Under the pieces are notes generated by a model, which saw only the letters and a program-made list of their open reading frames with translations, was not told the origin of the DNA and did not search any database. Positions 1-7,113 of a DNA stretch of 39,925 nucleotides are shown piece by piece (the first letter of the stretch is position 1; the number at the start of each line of letters is the position of its first letter). Origin of the DNA: an uncultured Lachnospiraceae bacterium (GTDB lineage: Bacteria; Bacillota; Clostridia; Lachnospirales; Lachnospiraceae); NCBI GenBank assembly GCA_910586025.1, contig CAJUIO010000027.1:1-39925 (forward strand), in the 5' to 3' direction. Both the position numbers and the translations under genes were made by a program.

Positions 1-265
1 AGGGTACGCCATGTCTCCCTGTTACGGGATCGTCTATCGGATAGAAAAATTCCTGTGTCCATTCCAGTGTTTCGGCACTGCGGCCCGTTTTCTCCAGAGT
101 GGGAGCGGCCGTTGCCTGCGCCCTTCCAAGAGGGGAGCAGTAAAAGTCCGTGACCTCCCACTTACTGATCCGCTCAGACACAAGCTCCGCCTCTCTCTGC
201 CCCTTCGGGGTGAGGGTGTCGTTTTTATAATCCGGTTCTCCGTGACGGACAAAAATAATTCTCAT
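1..265 (-). CDS. Histidine phosphatase family protein (N-terminal part, cut by window edge)
   Basis: The minus strand reads open from an ATG at 265 to the window edge (88 complete codons, no stop). The product starts MRIIFVRHGEPDY; R7-H8-G9 is the phosphohistidine motif of the histidine phosphatase (phosphoglycerate mutase-like) superfamily. About 40 residues later comes FYCSPLGRAQATA, the second conserved block (SPLxRAxxTA). These enzymes remove phosphate from small metabolites, sugars or cofactor precursors through a phospho-His intermediate; the substrate cannot be told from this half. A purine-rich Shine-Dalgarno (GGAAGAAAGG) lies about 12 bases upstream. The gene is divergent from the NusG-II gene, with 159 bases between their start codons. 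The C-terminal half with the second catalytic His lies outside the window. Confidence 0.87.
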   Translation of the reverse strand, partial: MRIIFVRHGEPDYKNDTLTPKGQREAELVSERISKWEVTDFYCSPLGRAQATAAPTLEKTGRSAETLEWTQEFFYPIDDPVTGRHGVP

Positions 266-363
266 CTTTAACAACCATACCTTTCTTCCTGATTTTGACC
301 TGATTCTTTCCGGTTATCACGATTGTACCATATTCTCCCCAAAAAAGAAATAATCACAATCTC

Positions 364-392
364 TTGAAACGTATGTTCGTCCATGGTAGAAT
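364..392 (+). promoter_or_regulatory. Sigma-A-type promoter for the NusG-II / Gx / ruvAB operon
   Basis: TTGAAA at 364-369 and TAGAAT at 387-392 are separated by exactly 17 bases. The predicted start is near 399, leaving a leader of about 25 bases before the ATG at 425. It is the only good promoter-like match between the divergent phosphatase and this operon. Confidence 0.7.
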
Positions 393-424
393 ATAAAAAA
401 TAATGTAAGAAAGGCAGACCCGAT

Positions 425-802
425 ATGCTAAAGCTGAAAGCGGACGTTCTTGTGACAGCCATATTTCTGACCGCCGCGCTCTTGTTTTTTTTGGTTCCCA
501 GGCTTTTTGACGGACAGATGGATGAGGCAGGCGTAGAGATTCTTCTTGACGGAGAGCTGCTGGAGAGATATCCGCTGTCCGAGGACAGAACCGTCACGGT
601 ACCGGGAGCGGAAGAAGGCTACAATCTGGTGCTGGTGTCCGGGGGAACCGTGAAGGTTACGGATGCGGACTGTCCCGACCGGCTTTGTATGAAGCAGAAA
701 GGCATCTCCCGGGACGGGGAAAGCATCATCTGCCTGCCTCACAGACTGGTAGTCCGGATTCAATCACAAAAGGAGAGTGACGTTGATGCGGTCACGAATT
801 AA
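425..802 (+). CDS. NusG domain II-containing protein
   Basis: 125 residues. One N-terminal membrane segment (about residues 8-25, VLVTAIFLTAALLFFLV) is followed by an extracytoplasmic beta-rich domain. The C-terminal part holds CPDRLCMKQKGI and then a conserved CLPHRLVV block, the typical ending of the NusG_II (DUF1312-type) family. The family shares a fold with domain II of NusG but has no KOW domain, so it should not be called a transcription factor; its function is unknown to me. It is first in an operon with a Gx-type membrane protein, an arrangement common in Clostridia, which suggests a membrane-linked role. The start is supported by AGAAAGG about ten bases upstream. Confidence 0.85.
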   Translation: MLKLKADVLVTAIFLTAALLFFLVPRLFDGQMDEAGVEILLDGELLERYPLSEDRTVTVPGAEEGYNLVLVSGGTVKVTDADCPDRLCMKQKGISRDGESIICLPHRLVVRIQSQKESDVDAVTN

Positions 803-809
803 TAAATGA
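786..809 (+). CDS. Seven-codon mini-ORF, candidate translational coupler
   Basis: ATG at 786 is preceded by a strong Shine-Dalgarno (AAAGGAGAG, 770-778) and encodes MRSRINK. Its TGA (807-809) overlaps the ATG of the next gene (806-808). The next gene has no Shine-Dalgarno of its own, so ribosomes finishing this mini-ORF could re-initiate there. Alternatively, a one-base change would fuse the seven codons to the downstream protein as a natural N-terminus. It is too short for its coding status to be proven. Confidence 0.35.
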   Translation: MRSRINK

Positions 810-1312
810 ATAACAAAACGGCATACATGGGGCTTCTGCTGGCTTTTGCCCTCATACTGTCCTATATTGAGAGCCTGCTTCCCCTTTCCTTCGGCATACC
901 GGGAATCAAGCTCGGGCTAGCCAATCTGGCGGTTCTTTTGGGAATCTGCCTGATCGGATACCGGGAGGCGCTGCTGCTTGCCGTGTCCAAGGCGGTGATC
1001 TGCGGCTTTCTGTTCGGGAATCTCTCCATGATCGTTTACAGCCTTGCCGGAGCCGTGCTAAGCTTTGTGATTATGGCGGTCATGGTAAAGAGCGGCAGGT
1101 TTCATCTTCCGGTTGTCAGCATGGCGGGAGGGGTCATGCACAATATGGGACAGGTACTGACAGCGTATCTGGTGATAAAAACCTACGGGCTCCTGTATTA
1201 TGTCCCCATACTGATTCTGGCCGGTATCATCACCGGCACCCTGATCGGCATTGCCGCATCTTTGGTGATGCCTTATCTGAAAAAAATAATAGGAAGAGAG
1301 GAAAACCTGTGA
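806..1312 (+). CDS. Gx transporter family / heptaprenyl diphosphate synthase component I-like membrane protein
   Basis: 168 residues, almost entirely hydrophobic, with about five membrane helices. The early segment GIPGIKLGLANLAVLL is characteristic of the family called Gx transporter or Hpre_diP_synt_I. Despite the old heptaprenyl-diphosphate-synthase name it has no prenyltransferase motif and resembles small substrate-binding membrane units of ECF-type uptake systems; the substrate is unknown. It follows the NusG-II protein and overlaps ruvA by 4 bases. The ATG has no clear Shine-Dalgarno; a seven-codon ORF with a strong site ends on it (see 786-809), so translation is probably coupled or the true start lies slightly upstream through a frameshift. 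Confidence 0.8.
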   Translation: MNNKTAYMGLLLAFALILSYIESLLPLSFGIPGIKLGLANLAVLLGICLIGYREALLLAVSKAVICGFLFGNLSMIVYSLAGAVLSFVIMAVMVKSGRFHLPVVSMAGGVMHNMGQVLTAYLVIKTYGLLYYVPILILAGIITGTLIGIAASLVMPYLKKIIGREENL

Positions 1313-1914
1313 TTGCATTTGTCAAGGGTAAGATTGAGAATATTTCTGAGGATAACACAGTGATCGACGTGGGGGGAATCGGCTATAATGTCCGGATTTC
1401 GCCCCAGACGGCGGGCAGACTTCCGGGGATCGGACAGGAGGTAAAGCTGTATACCTATACCTGTGTCAGGGAGGACGCATTCTGGCTCTACGGATTTCTC
1501 TCGAGGGATGAGCTGGAGCTTTTCAAACTGCTCATCACGGTAAATGGAATCGGCCCTAAAGGAGGTCTTGCCATTCTCTCCGTCATGAGTGCGGACGACC
1601 TGCGTTTTTCCATTATATCAGGGGATGCAAAGGCAATCGCAAAGGCTCCGGGGATCGGGATTAAGACGGCGGGAAGAGTAATCCTCGATCTGAAGGATAA
1701 GATTTCCATGGAGGATACTGCGTTCCACAGAGAAATGGACGACTATGCGGACATGTCCGGCGGATGGGCGGATGCCGCAGGAGAGGCGGTCGAAGCCCTC
1801 ACGGCCCTTGGCTACAGCTCTGCAGACGCGCTCAGGGCGGTGAAAAAGTCCGATATCACGGAAGAGATGGACGTGGAAACAATTCTGAAGCTGGCCCTTA
1901 AGAATATGTTTTAA
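1309..1914 (+). CDS. ruvA: Holliday junction branch migration protein RuvA
   Basis: 201 residues, normal family length. RuvA binds four-way DNA junctions as a tetramer and loads RuvB rings to drive branch migration in recombinational repair. Residues 1-62 form the OB-fold domain (MIAFVKGKIENI). Two helix-hairpin-helix motifs follow: NGIGPKGGLAIL (about 79-90) and PGIGIKTAGRVIL (about 114-126). A short acidic linker precedes the C-terminal RuvB-contacting domain (EAVEALTALGYSSADALRAV). It starts with GTG at 1309, and the previous gene's stop overlaps as GTGA. ruvB follows after 31 bases, the usual pair. Confidence 0.97.
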   Translation: MIAFVKGKIENISEDNTVIDVGGIGYNVRISPQTAGRLPGIGQEVKLYTYTCVREDAFWLYGFLSRDELELFKLLITVNGIGPKGGLAILSVMSADDLRFSIISGDAKAIAKAPGIGIKTAGRVILDLKDKISMEDTAFHREMDDYADMSGGWADAAGEAVEALTALGYSSADALRAVKKSDITEEMDVETILKLALKNMF

Positions 1915-1945
1915 GCTGAGAATAGTAAAGACGGGATGATGGTTT

Positions 1946-2944
1946 ATGGCAAAAAGAATGATAGAAACAAACTTAATGGAAGAGGATGCGAAGATCGAGG
2001 GCTCCCTACGCCCCCAAAAATTGACTGACTATATCGGTCAGTCTAAAATCAAGGAAAATCTGACCATCTACATGGAGGCCGCCAGACAGAGAAAGGATCC
2101 TCTGGATCACGTGCTCTTTTACGGGCCTCCCGGCCTGGGAAAGACAACGCTTGCGGGGATCATCGCCAACGAGATGGGCGTGAACATGAAGGTGACCAGC
2201 GGGCCGGCCATCGAGAAGCCGGGAGAGATGGCCGCAATCCTCAACAATCTTCAGGAGGGTGATCTTTTGTTTGTGGACGAGATTCACAGGCTGAACCGTC
2301 AGGTGGAGGAGGTTCTGTATCCGGCCATGGAGGACTATGCCATTGATATCATGATCGGAAAGGGTCAGGCCGCCAGATCCATCCGTCTTGATCTGCCAAA
2401 GTTCACTCTGGTGGGAGCGACCACAAGGGCCGGACTTCTGACAGCACCCTTGAGAGACCGCTTTGGAATCATCCACAGGCTGGAATTCTATTCCCCTGAG
2501 GAGCTTTCCCATATTATCATGCACTCGGCCAAAATTCTGAATGCGCCGGTTGAGCTGTCAGGGGCAAGAGAAATGGCGCGGCGCAGCCGGGGTACGCCAA
2601 GACTTGCAAACCGTATCCTGAAAAGAGTGCGGGATTTTGCCCAGGTCAAATATGACGGCATCATCACCGAGGACATTGCCGTCACGGCTCTTGATCTCAT
2701 GGACGTGGATCCCATGGGGCTTGACCATATCGACCGCAACATTCTGCTCACCATGATCAGGAAATTCAGCGGAGGACCGGTGGGCCTTGACACACTAGCC
2801 GCCGCAATCGGGGAGGATCCCGGGACGATTGAGGATGTCTACGAACCCTATCTTCTGAAAAACGGATTTATCAACAGGACCCCCCGGGGGAGGGTGGTCA
2901 CGGATTTTGCCTACCGCCATTTGGGGCTTGAAATTCCGGAGTGA
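1946..2944 (+). CDS. ruvB: Holliday junction branch migration DNA helicase RuvB
   Basis: 332 residues, full length. This is the AAA+ motor that pulls DNA through Holliday junctions with RuvA. Visible motifs: RPQKLTDYIGQ at the N-terminus; Walker A GPPGLGKTT (about residues 60-68); Walker B FVDEIHRL; sensor 1 GATTRAGLL; arginine-finger segment PLRDRFG; and the C-terminal winged helix ending with TPRGRVVT. No ruvC is seen nearby; Firmicutes use RecU as resolvase instead, and recU is in this window (29064). The gene is co-transcribed with ruvA and followed by a promoter for zapA whose -35 lies in its last codons. Confidence 0.98.
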   Translation: MAKRMIETNLMEEDAKIEGSLRPQKLTDYIGQSKIKENLTIYMEAARQRKDPLDHVLFYGPPGLGKTTLAGIIANEMGVNMKVTSGPAIEKPGEMAAILNNLQEGDLLFVDEIHRLNRQVEEVLYPAMEDYAIDIMIGKGQAARSIRLDLPKFTLVGATTRAGLLTAPLRDRFGIIHRLEFYSPEELSHIIMHSAKILNAPVELSGAREMARRSRGTPRLANRILKRVRDFAQVKYDGIITEDIAVTALDLMDVDPMGLDHIDRNILLTMIRKFSGGPVGLDTLAAAIGEDPGTIEDVYEPYLLKNGFINRTPRGRVVTDFAYRHLGLEIPE

Positions 2945-2955
2945 TATAGTATAAT
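2928..2955 (+). promoter_or_regulatory. Probable promoter for zapA
   Basis: TTGAAA (2928-2933, inside the ruvB end) and TATAAT (2950-2955) are spaced 16 bases apart. The leader that follows contains a perfect 12-base palindrome, CACATGCATGTG (2973-2984). The zapA start codon is at 3014. Confidence 0.6.
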
Positions 2956-3013
2956 AGAGACAGGTATGCAGTCACATGCATGTGCCATTTTCCGGCGGGA
3001 GGGGTGATTCGGA

Positions 3014-3412
3014 TTGTCAGTGAAGACGGATACGGAGGTTATTATCGGAGGCAAGGTATTTACCTTAAGCGGTTATGAGAGTGAGGAATACCTGCAGAAG
3101 GTGGCCTCTTATATCAACAATAAGATGGCGGAATACAACAAAGTGGATTCCTTCCGAAGACAGCCCGTGGATATGCAGAACGTGCTGCTCCATCTGAATA
3201 TAGCGGATGATTATTTCAAGGCCAAAAAGCAGATCTCTCTCCTTGAGGAGGAGCTTCAGGGAAAGGAAAAGGAATTATATAATCTGAAGCATGAGCTGAT
3301 TGCGGCACAGATTAAGCTGGAAAACACGGAAAAGAATATAAAGGGTCTCCAAAAGGAAGTAAATGAAAGTGCGAAAAAGATAGTGAGACTTGAAACAGAA
3401 TTAAAAAAATAA
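3014..3412 (+). CDS. zapA: Cell division protein ZapA
   Basis: 132 residues. ZapA binds and bundles FtsZ filaments at the division ring. The N-terminal FtsZ-binding domain is seen as EVIIGGKVFTLSGYESEEYL and VASYINNKM; the rest (about residues 75-132) is a charged coiled coil with heptads (EEELQGKEKELYNLKHEL). The longer coiled coil compared with B. subtilis ZapA (about 85 residues) is usual in Clostridia. The start is TTG at 3014, chosen because GGGAGGGG (2997-3004) sits at the right distance and the product then begins MSVKTDTEV. An intrinsic terminator follows directly. Confidence 0.9.
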   Translation: MSVKTDTEVIIGGKVFTLSGYESEEYLQKVASYINNKMAEYNKVDSFRRQPVDMQNVLLHLNIADDYFKAKKQISLLEEELQGKEKELYNLKHELIAAQIKLENTEKNIKGLQKEVNESAKKIVRLETELKK

Positions 3413-3414
3413 CC

Positions 3415-3443
3415 AAAAGCTGTCTGCAAACGGACAGCTTTTT
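3415..3443 (+). terminator. Intrinsic terminator after zapA
   Basis: AAAAGCTGTC and GGACAGCTTTTT form a stem of about ten pairs around a short loop, ending in five Ts. The U32 gene starts only 16 bases beyond, so downstream genes need read-through or a promoter inside zapA. Confidence 0.82.
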
Positions 3444-3459
3444 ATGGTATGGGAGTCAT

Positions 3460-5685
3460 ATGGAAGCCAATAAGAAAAAGGTGGAATTGCTTGCGCCTGC
3501 CGGAAACTATGAAGCCTTGACGGGCGCGTTTGCGGCGGGGGCCGATGCCGTTTATCTGGGCGGGGACGCTTTCGGAGCCAGAGCCTATGCGGAAAATTTT
3601 ACACAGGAGGAAATCTGCGAGGGAATACGAACGGCCCACCTGCTTGGGAAAAAAATATACCTGACCGTGAATACCCTTGTAAAGGAGCGTGAGCTTGAGA
3701 AGCTTTATTATTTTCTTCTCCCCTTTTATGAGGCGGGCCTTGACGGGGCCATTGTTCAGGACCTAGGCGTGCTTTGCTTTATCCGCAGTCATTTTCCCGA
3801 TCTGCCTCTTCATGCGAGCACACAGATGACCGTCACTTCCGCTTACGGGGCGGAGCTTCTTGCCAAGGAGGGCATAAAGAGAATCGTGCCCGCAAGAGAG
3901 CTTTCCCTTGCGGAAATAAAGAAAATAAAGGACAGGGCTGACGTGGAAATAGAAACCTTCATCCACGGCGCCATGTGCTACTGTTATTCCGGACAGTGCC
4001 TTTTCAGCAGTCTTTTAGGGGGAAGGAGCGGCAACAGGGGAAGATGTGCGCAGCCTTGCCGGCTTCCTTACCGAACGGATCAGGGAAAGGAAGCCTATCC
4101 CCTTAGTATGAAGGATATGTGCACCTTGTCTATTCTGCCGGAGCTGATGGAGGCGGGAATTGATTCCTTCAAAATCGAGGGAAGAATGAAAAAACCGGAA
4201 TATGCCGCCGGAGTCACGGCGGTCTACCGGAAATATATGGATTGGTACGAGCGGGATCCCGAGGCCTTCCAAATAGAAAAAAAGGATCTTGATTTTCTGG
4301 GATCCCTTTATATCCGCTCGGAAATCGGGGAAGGCTATTATCACAGGCATAACGGAAGAGAGATGATCACGCTCGCATCCCCCTCTTATTTTGCAAATGA
4401 CGAGAGCGTTCTTTCCGGAATCCGAAGCAAATATATAGAACCCGGCCCCCGGATCATTGTGAAAGCCGCAGCCGTCCTTCGGGCCGGCAGGGAGGCGCAG
4501 ATGAGCGTCAGCGCCGGGGAGTGCACGGCCGTCTGTCAGGGAGATTTGGTGCAGGAGGCCGCAAAACAGCCGCTTGCTCCCGAAAAGATCAGGGAACAGC
4601 TTACAAAAAGCGGGGATGCGCTCTTTGAGATCCGTTCGCTTGATCTTACCATGGACGAGAATATCTTTATGCCTGTAAGCGGCCTGAACCGTCTGAGAAG
4701 ACAGGCTCTTTCCATGCTGAAAGAGCGTCTTCTTTGCAGAAACAGCCCTGCCTGGACGGGAGAGAAGGCGGAGGCGCTGCAGGAGAAGGGCTGCTGCGGA
4801 AACCTTGCCGGGGCTCCTGACAAAAGGGAGCGGCCGAGCGCCGGACAGGCCTCCTCGCAGGAGCGGCTTGCCGAAACTCCAATTCACGTTCTGGTCAGCA
4901 CCAGGGAGCAGCTCTTTGAGGCTGCGCTGACAGGCGTACCCCGCATTTATCTTGACAAGATGGAGATCGATGATGCCCTGTGTGCACGGCTTGACGCTTT
5001 GCGGAATGAAAAATGCGAATTTTATCTGGCCTTTCCCTATATCGTCCGGGATAAGGATGAGGGAAGGATGGAGGAGCTGTGCCGGCTCCTTGAGACGGAG
5101 CTTTTTGACGGAGCCCTGATCCGAAACCTGGAGACGCTTTCTTTTCTTCGGGACAGACAGATTAAAAAGCCGATAGCCGCAGACCAGAATCTCTATGTAT
5201 GGAACAGCGGCGCTTACGAATTTTATGCGGAGAAGGTCCGTGAGCTTACCCTTCCCGCGGAGCTCAACAGCCATGAGATATCGGAGCTTTCAGAGAGGAT
5301 AAATGATGAGAAATGCCGGATGACCACTCTGGTCTATGGGCGGCTTCCCATGATGATATCCGCCGGCTGTATCCGGAAAACAATGAAAAGCTGCGGCAGG
5401 TCGTCTGAGCCGCTTACGCTTACCGACAGATACGGAAAGGAATTTCCGGTTTATACGGACTGTGGCTTTTGTTATAATATCATATACAACAGCGTTCCTC
5501 TTTCCCTTCATAAGCTCTTTTTAAATAAGCGGCGGACTCTGTCTGTCTGCCGTCTTGACTTTACCGTGGAGAGCGGTGGGGAATGCGCTGAAATCATCCG
5601 GTATTTTCAGAGTCTCCGAAGGCAGTACAGGAATCCTTTTTATAAGGATTTCACCGCGGGACATTATAATCGAGGAGTAGAGTAA
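3460..5685 (+). CDS. U32 family protein with DUF3656-type C-terminus (RlhA/TrhP-like RNA hydroxylation)
   Basis: 741 residues. The N-terminus KKVELLAPAGNYEALTGAFAAGADAVYLGG and the central FIHGAMCYCYSGQC...GRCAQPC block are diagnostic of the U32 family. Cysteines 173, 175, 180, 196 and 200 lie in the region that supplies iron-sulfur cluster ligands. Members were named peptidases, but the characterised E. coli relatives TrhP and RlhA act in prephenate-dependent hydroxylation of tRNA U34 and 23S rRNA C2501. The length and long C-terminal half fit the RlhA-like (DUF3656) branch; the actual target is inferred. Residues about 425-475 are a Gly/Ala/Glu-rich linker between two halves. The stop is directly followed by the SEDS gene start. 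Confidence 0.86.
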   Translation: MEANKKKVELLAPAGNYEALTGAFAAGADAVYLGGDAFGARAYAENFTQEEICEGIRTAHLLGKKIYLTVNTLVKERELEKLYYFLLPFYEAGLDGAIVQDLGVLCFIRSHFPDLPLHASTQMTVTSAYGAELLAKEGIKRIVPARELSLAEIKKIKDRADVEIETFIHGAMCYCYSGQCLFSSLLGGRSGNRGRCAQPCRLPYRTDQGKEAYPLSMKDMCTLSILPELMEAGIDSFKIEGRMKKPEYAAGVTAVYRKYMDWYERDPEAFQIEKKDLDFLGSLYIRSEIGEGYYHRHNGREMITLASPSYFANDESVLSGIRSKYIEPGPRIIVKAAAVLRAGREAQMSVSAGECTAVCQGDLVQEAAKQPLAPEKIREQLTKSGDALFEIRSLDLTMDENIFMPVSGLNRLRRQALSMLKERLLCRNSPAWTGEKAEALQEKGCCGNLAGAPDKRERPSAGQASSQERLAETPIHVLVSTREQLFEAALTGVPRIYLDKMEIDDALCARLDALRNEKCEFYLAFPYIVRDKDEGRMEELCRLLETELFDGALIRNLETLSFLRDRQIKKPIAADQNLYVWNSGAYEFYAEKVRELTLPAELNSHEISELSERINDEKCRMTTLVYGRLPMMISAGCIRKTMKSCGRSSEPLTLTDRYGKEFPVYTDCGFCYNIIYNSVPLSLHKLFLNKRRTLSVCRLDFTVESGGECAEIIRYFQSLRRQYRNPFYKDFTAGHYNRGVE

Positions 5686-7113
5686 ATGGAGCTATACATC
5701 AGCGAATTTTCCAAATATGTAATTACACTGCTGATTGCCCTGTATACCTGTGAATGCTTTCTGGTCTTCCGTTTTCGCGAGGAGAGCAGGAGAAGCGGTA
5801 TTTATGCAAGACAAAATATATTGATGTTTGCGGTTCATTTCAGCTGCTTTGTAGTGGTCTGCTTTGAAACGGGAGATGCTGCGTATCTGTTTTTTTATGC
5901 GTTTCAGCAGATTATTCTGTATGCGGCGATTGTTCTGTTCCGCATGCTTTATCCCAGAGGAAACCGCCTTGTCATCAACAATTCGTGCATGCTTCTTTGC
6001 ATCAGCTTTGTGATCCTTACCAGGCTGTCCTATGAGAGGGCGCTGCGGCAGTTTATCATTGCGGCGGGATCCCTCGCAATCGGGCTCTTCATCCCGTATT
6101 TTGTACATAAATTCAGGTTTCTCAAAAATCTCACGTGGATTTATGCGCTTGTGGGGATCGCCGCCTTATCCGTGGTGCTGATCCTTGGACAGACCACCTA
6201 TGGAAGCAAGCTGTCCTATTCCATCGCGGGGCTTACCTTTCAGCCCTCTGAATTTGTGAAAATAGTGTTTGTGTTTTTTGTGGCCGGGGCCCTGTGCCGG
6301 TCCTCCGGCTTTTTCGAGGTTTTCACCACTGCCGTGGTTGCGGCCATTCATGTGGTGGTGCTTGTGTGCTCCAAGGATCTGGGAAGCGCCCTGATCTTCT
6401 TTATCGTGTATGTGCTCATGGTCTTTGTGGCTTCCGGCAATCTGTTTTATCTTTTTGCCGGTGCGGCCGGAGGATCGGCGGCGGCTTTCATTGCCTTCCG
6501 TGTGTTTGCCCATGTGCAGGTCCGGGTTCAGGCATGGCGGGATCCCTGGAGCGTGATCGACTCGGCGGGCTACCAGATTACGCAGTCGCTGTTCGCCATC
6601 TCCAGCGGGGGCTGGTTCGGACTGGGGCTGTACAAGGGAACGCCGGGCTCCATCCCCTTTGTGGAGGCGGATTTTATCTTTTCGGCAATTGCCGAGGAGC
6701 TTGGGATTGTTTTCGCCGTCTGCCTGATTCTGATCTCTCTGAGCACCTTTATCATGGTCATGAATCTATCTTTGAAGCTGAATGATAAATTTTATCAGCT
6801 TACGGCCTTTGGCCTGGGAGTCACGTATATTTTCCAGGTATTCCTGACCATAGGGGGAGGCACAAGGTTTATTCCGCTGACAGGAGTCACCCTGCCTCTG
6901 GTAAGCTACGGAGGAAGCTCGGTTCTTGCAACGCTCATCATGTTCTCCATAATCGAGGGCATGTCCGTAATCCGGGAGGACGAGGCGGCCGAGGAGAGAA
7001 AAAAGCTCCGCAGGGCAAAAAGGCGGAAGGTGAAAAAGCCTTTGCAGGAGCCTGGAGAGAATGAAATGACAAATGACAGCCAGGGAGAGGACGGTGAAGA
7101 TTACGAGGAATAA
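5686..7113 (+). CDS. SEDS peptidoglycan glycosyltransferase (FtsW/RodA/SpoVE family)
   Basis: 475 residues with about ten membrane helices. SEDS proteins polymerise lipid II into glycan strands together with a class B PBP. Family signatures: FQPSEFVKI (membrane anchor block), KDLGSALIFF, ISSGGWFGLGLYKGTPGSIPFVEADFIFSA with the conserved acidic residue before FIF, and GVTLPLVSYGGSS near the end. The C-terminus is a long charged cytoplasmic tail rich in Lys/Arg and then Asp/Glu. The N-terminal helices differ from canonical FtsW, and RodA-like or a clostridial paralogue are both possible. It starts immediately after the U32 stop, with GAGGAG upstream, and overlaps the following PBP, its presumed partner. 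Confidence 0.92.
   Translation: MELYISEFSKYVITLLIALYTCECFLVFRFREESRRSGIYARQNILMFAVHFSCFVVVCFETGDAAYLFFYAFQQIILYAAIVLFRMLYPRGNRLVINNSCMLLCISFVILTRLSYERALRQFIIAAGSLAIGLFIPYFVHKFRFLKNLTWIYALVGIAALSVVLILGQTTYGSKLSYSIAGLTFQPSEFVKIVFVFFVAGALCRSSGFFEVFTTAVVAAIHVVVLVCSKDLGSALIFFIVYVLMVFVASGNLFYLFAGAAGGSAAAFIAFRVFAHVQVRVQAWRDPWSVIDSAGYQITQSLFAISSGGWFGLGLYKGTPGSIPFVEADFIFSAIAEELGIVFAVCLILISLSTFIMVMNLSLKLNDKFYQLTAFGLGVTYIFQVFLTIGGGTRFIPLTGVTLPLVSYGGSSVLATLIMFSIIEGMSVIREDEAAEERKKLRRAKRRKVKKPLQEPGENEMTNDSQGEDGEDYEE

Noticed and set aside
4015..5274. Long open frame (419 codons) on the minus strand
   Set aside because: It lies fully inside the U32 gene, has no recognisable domain or ribosome site and reflects codon bias of the opposite strand.
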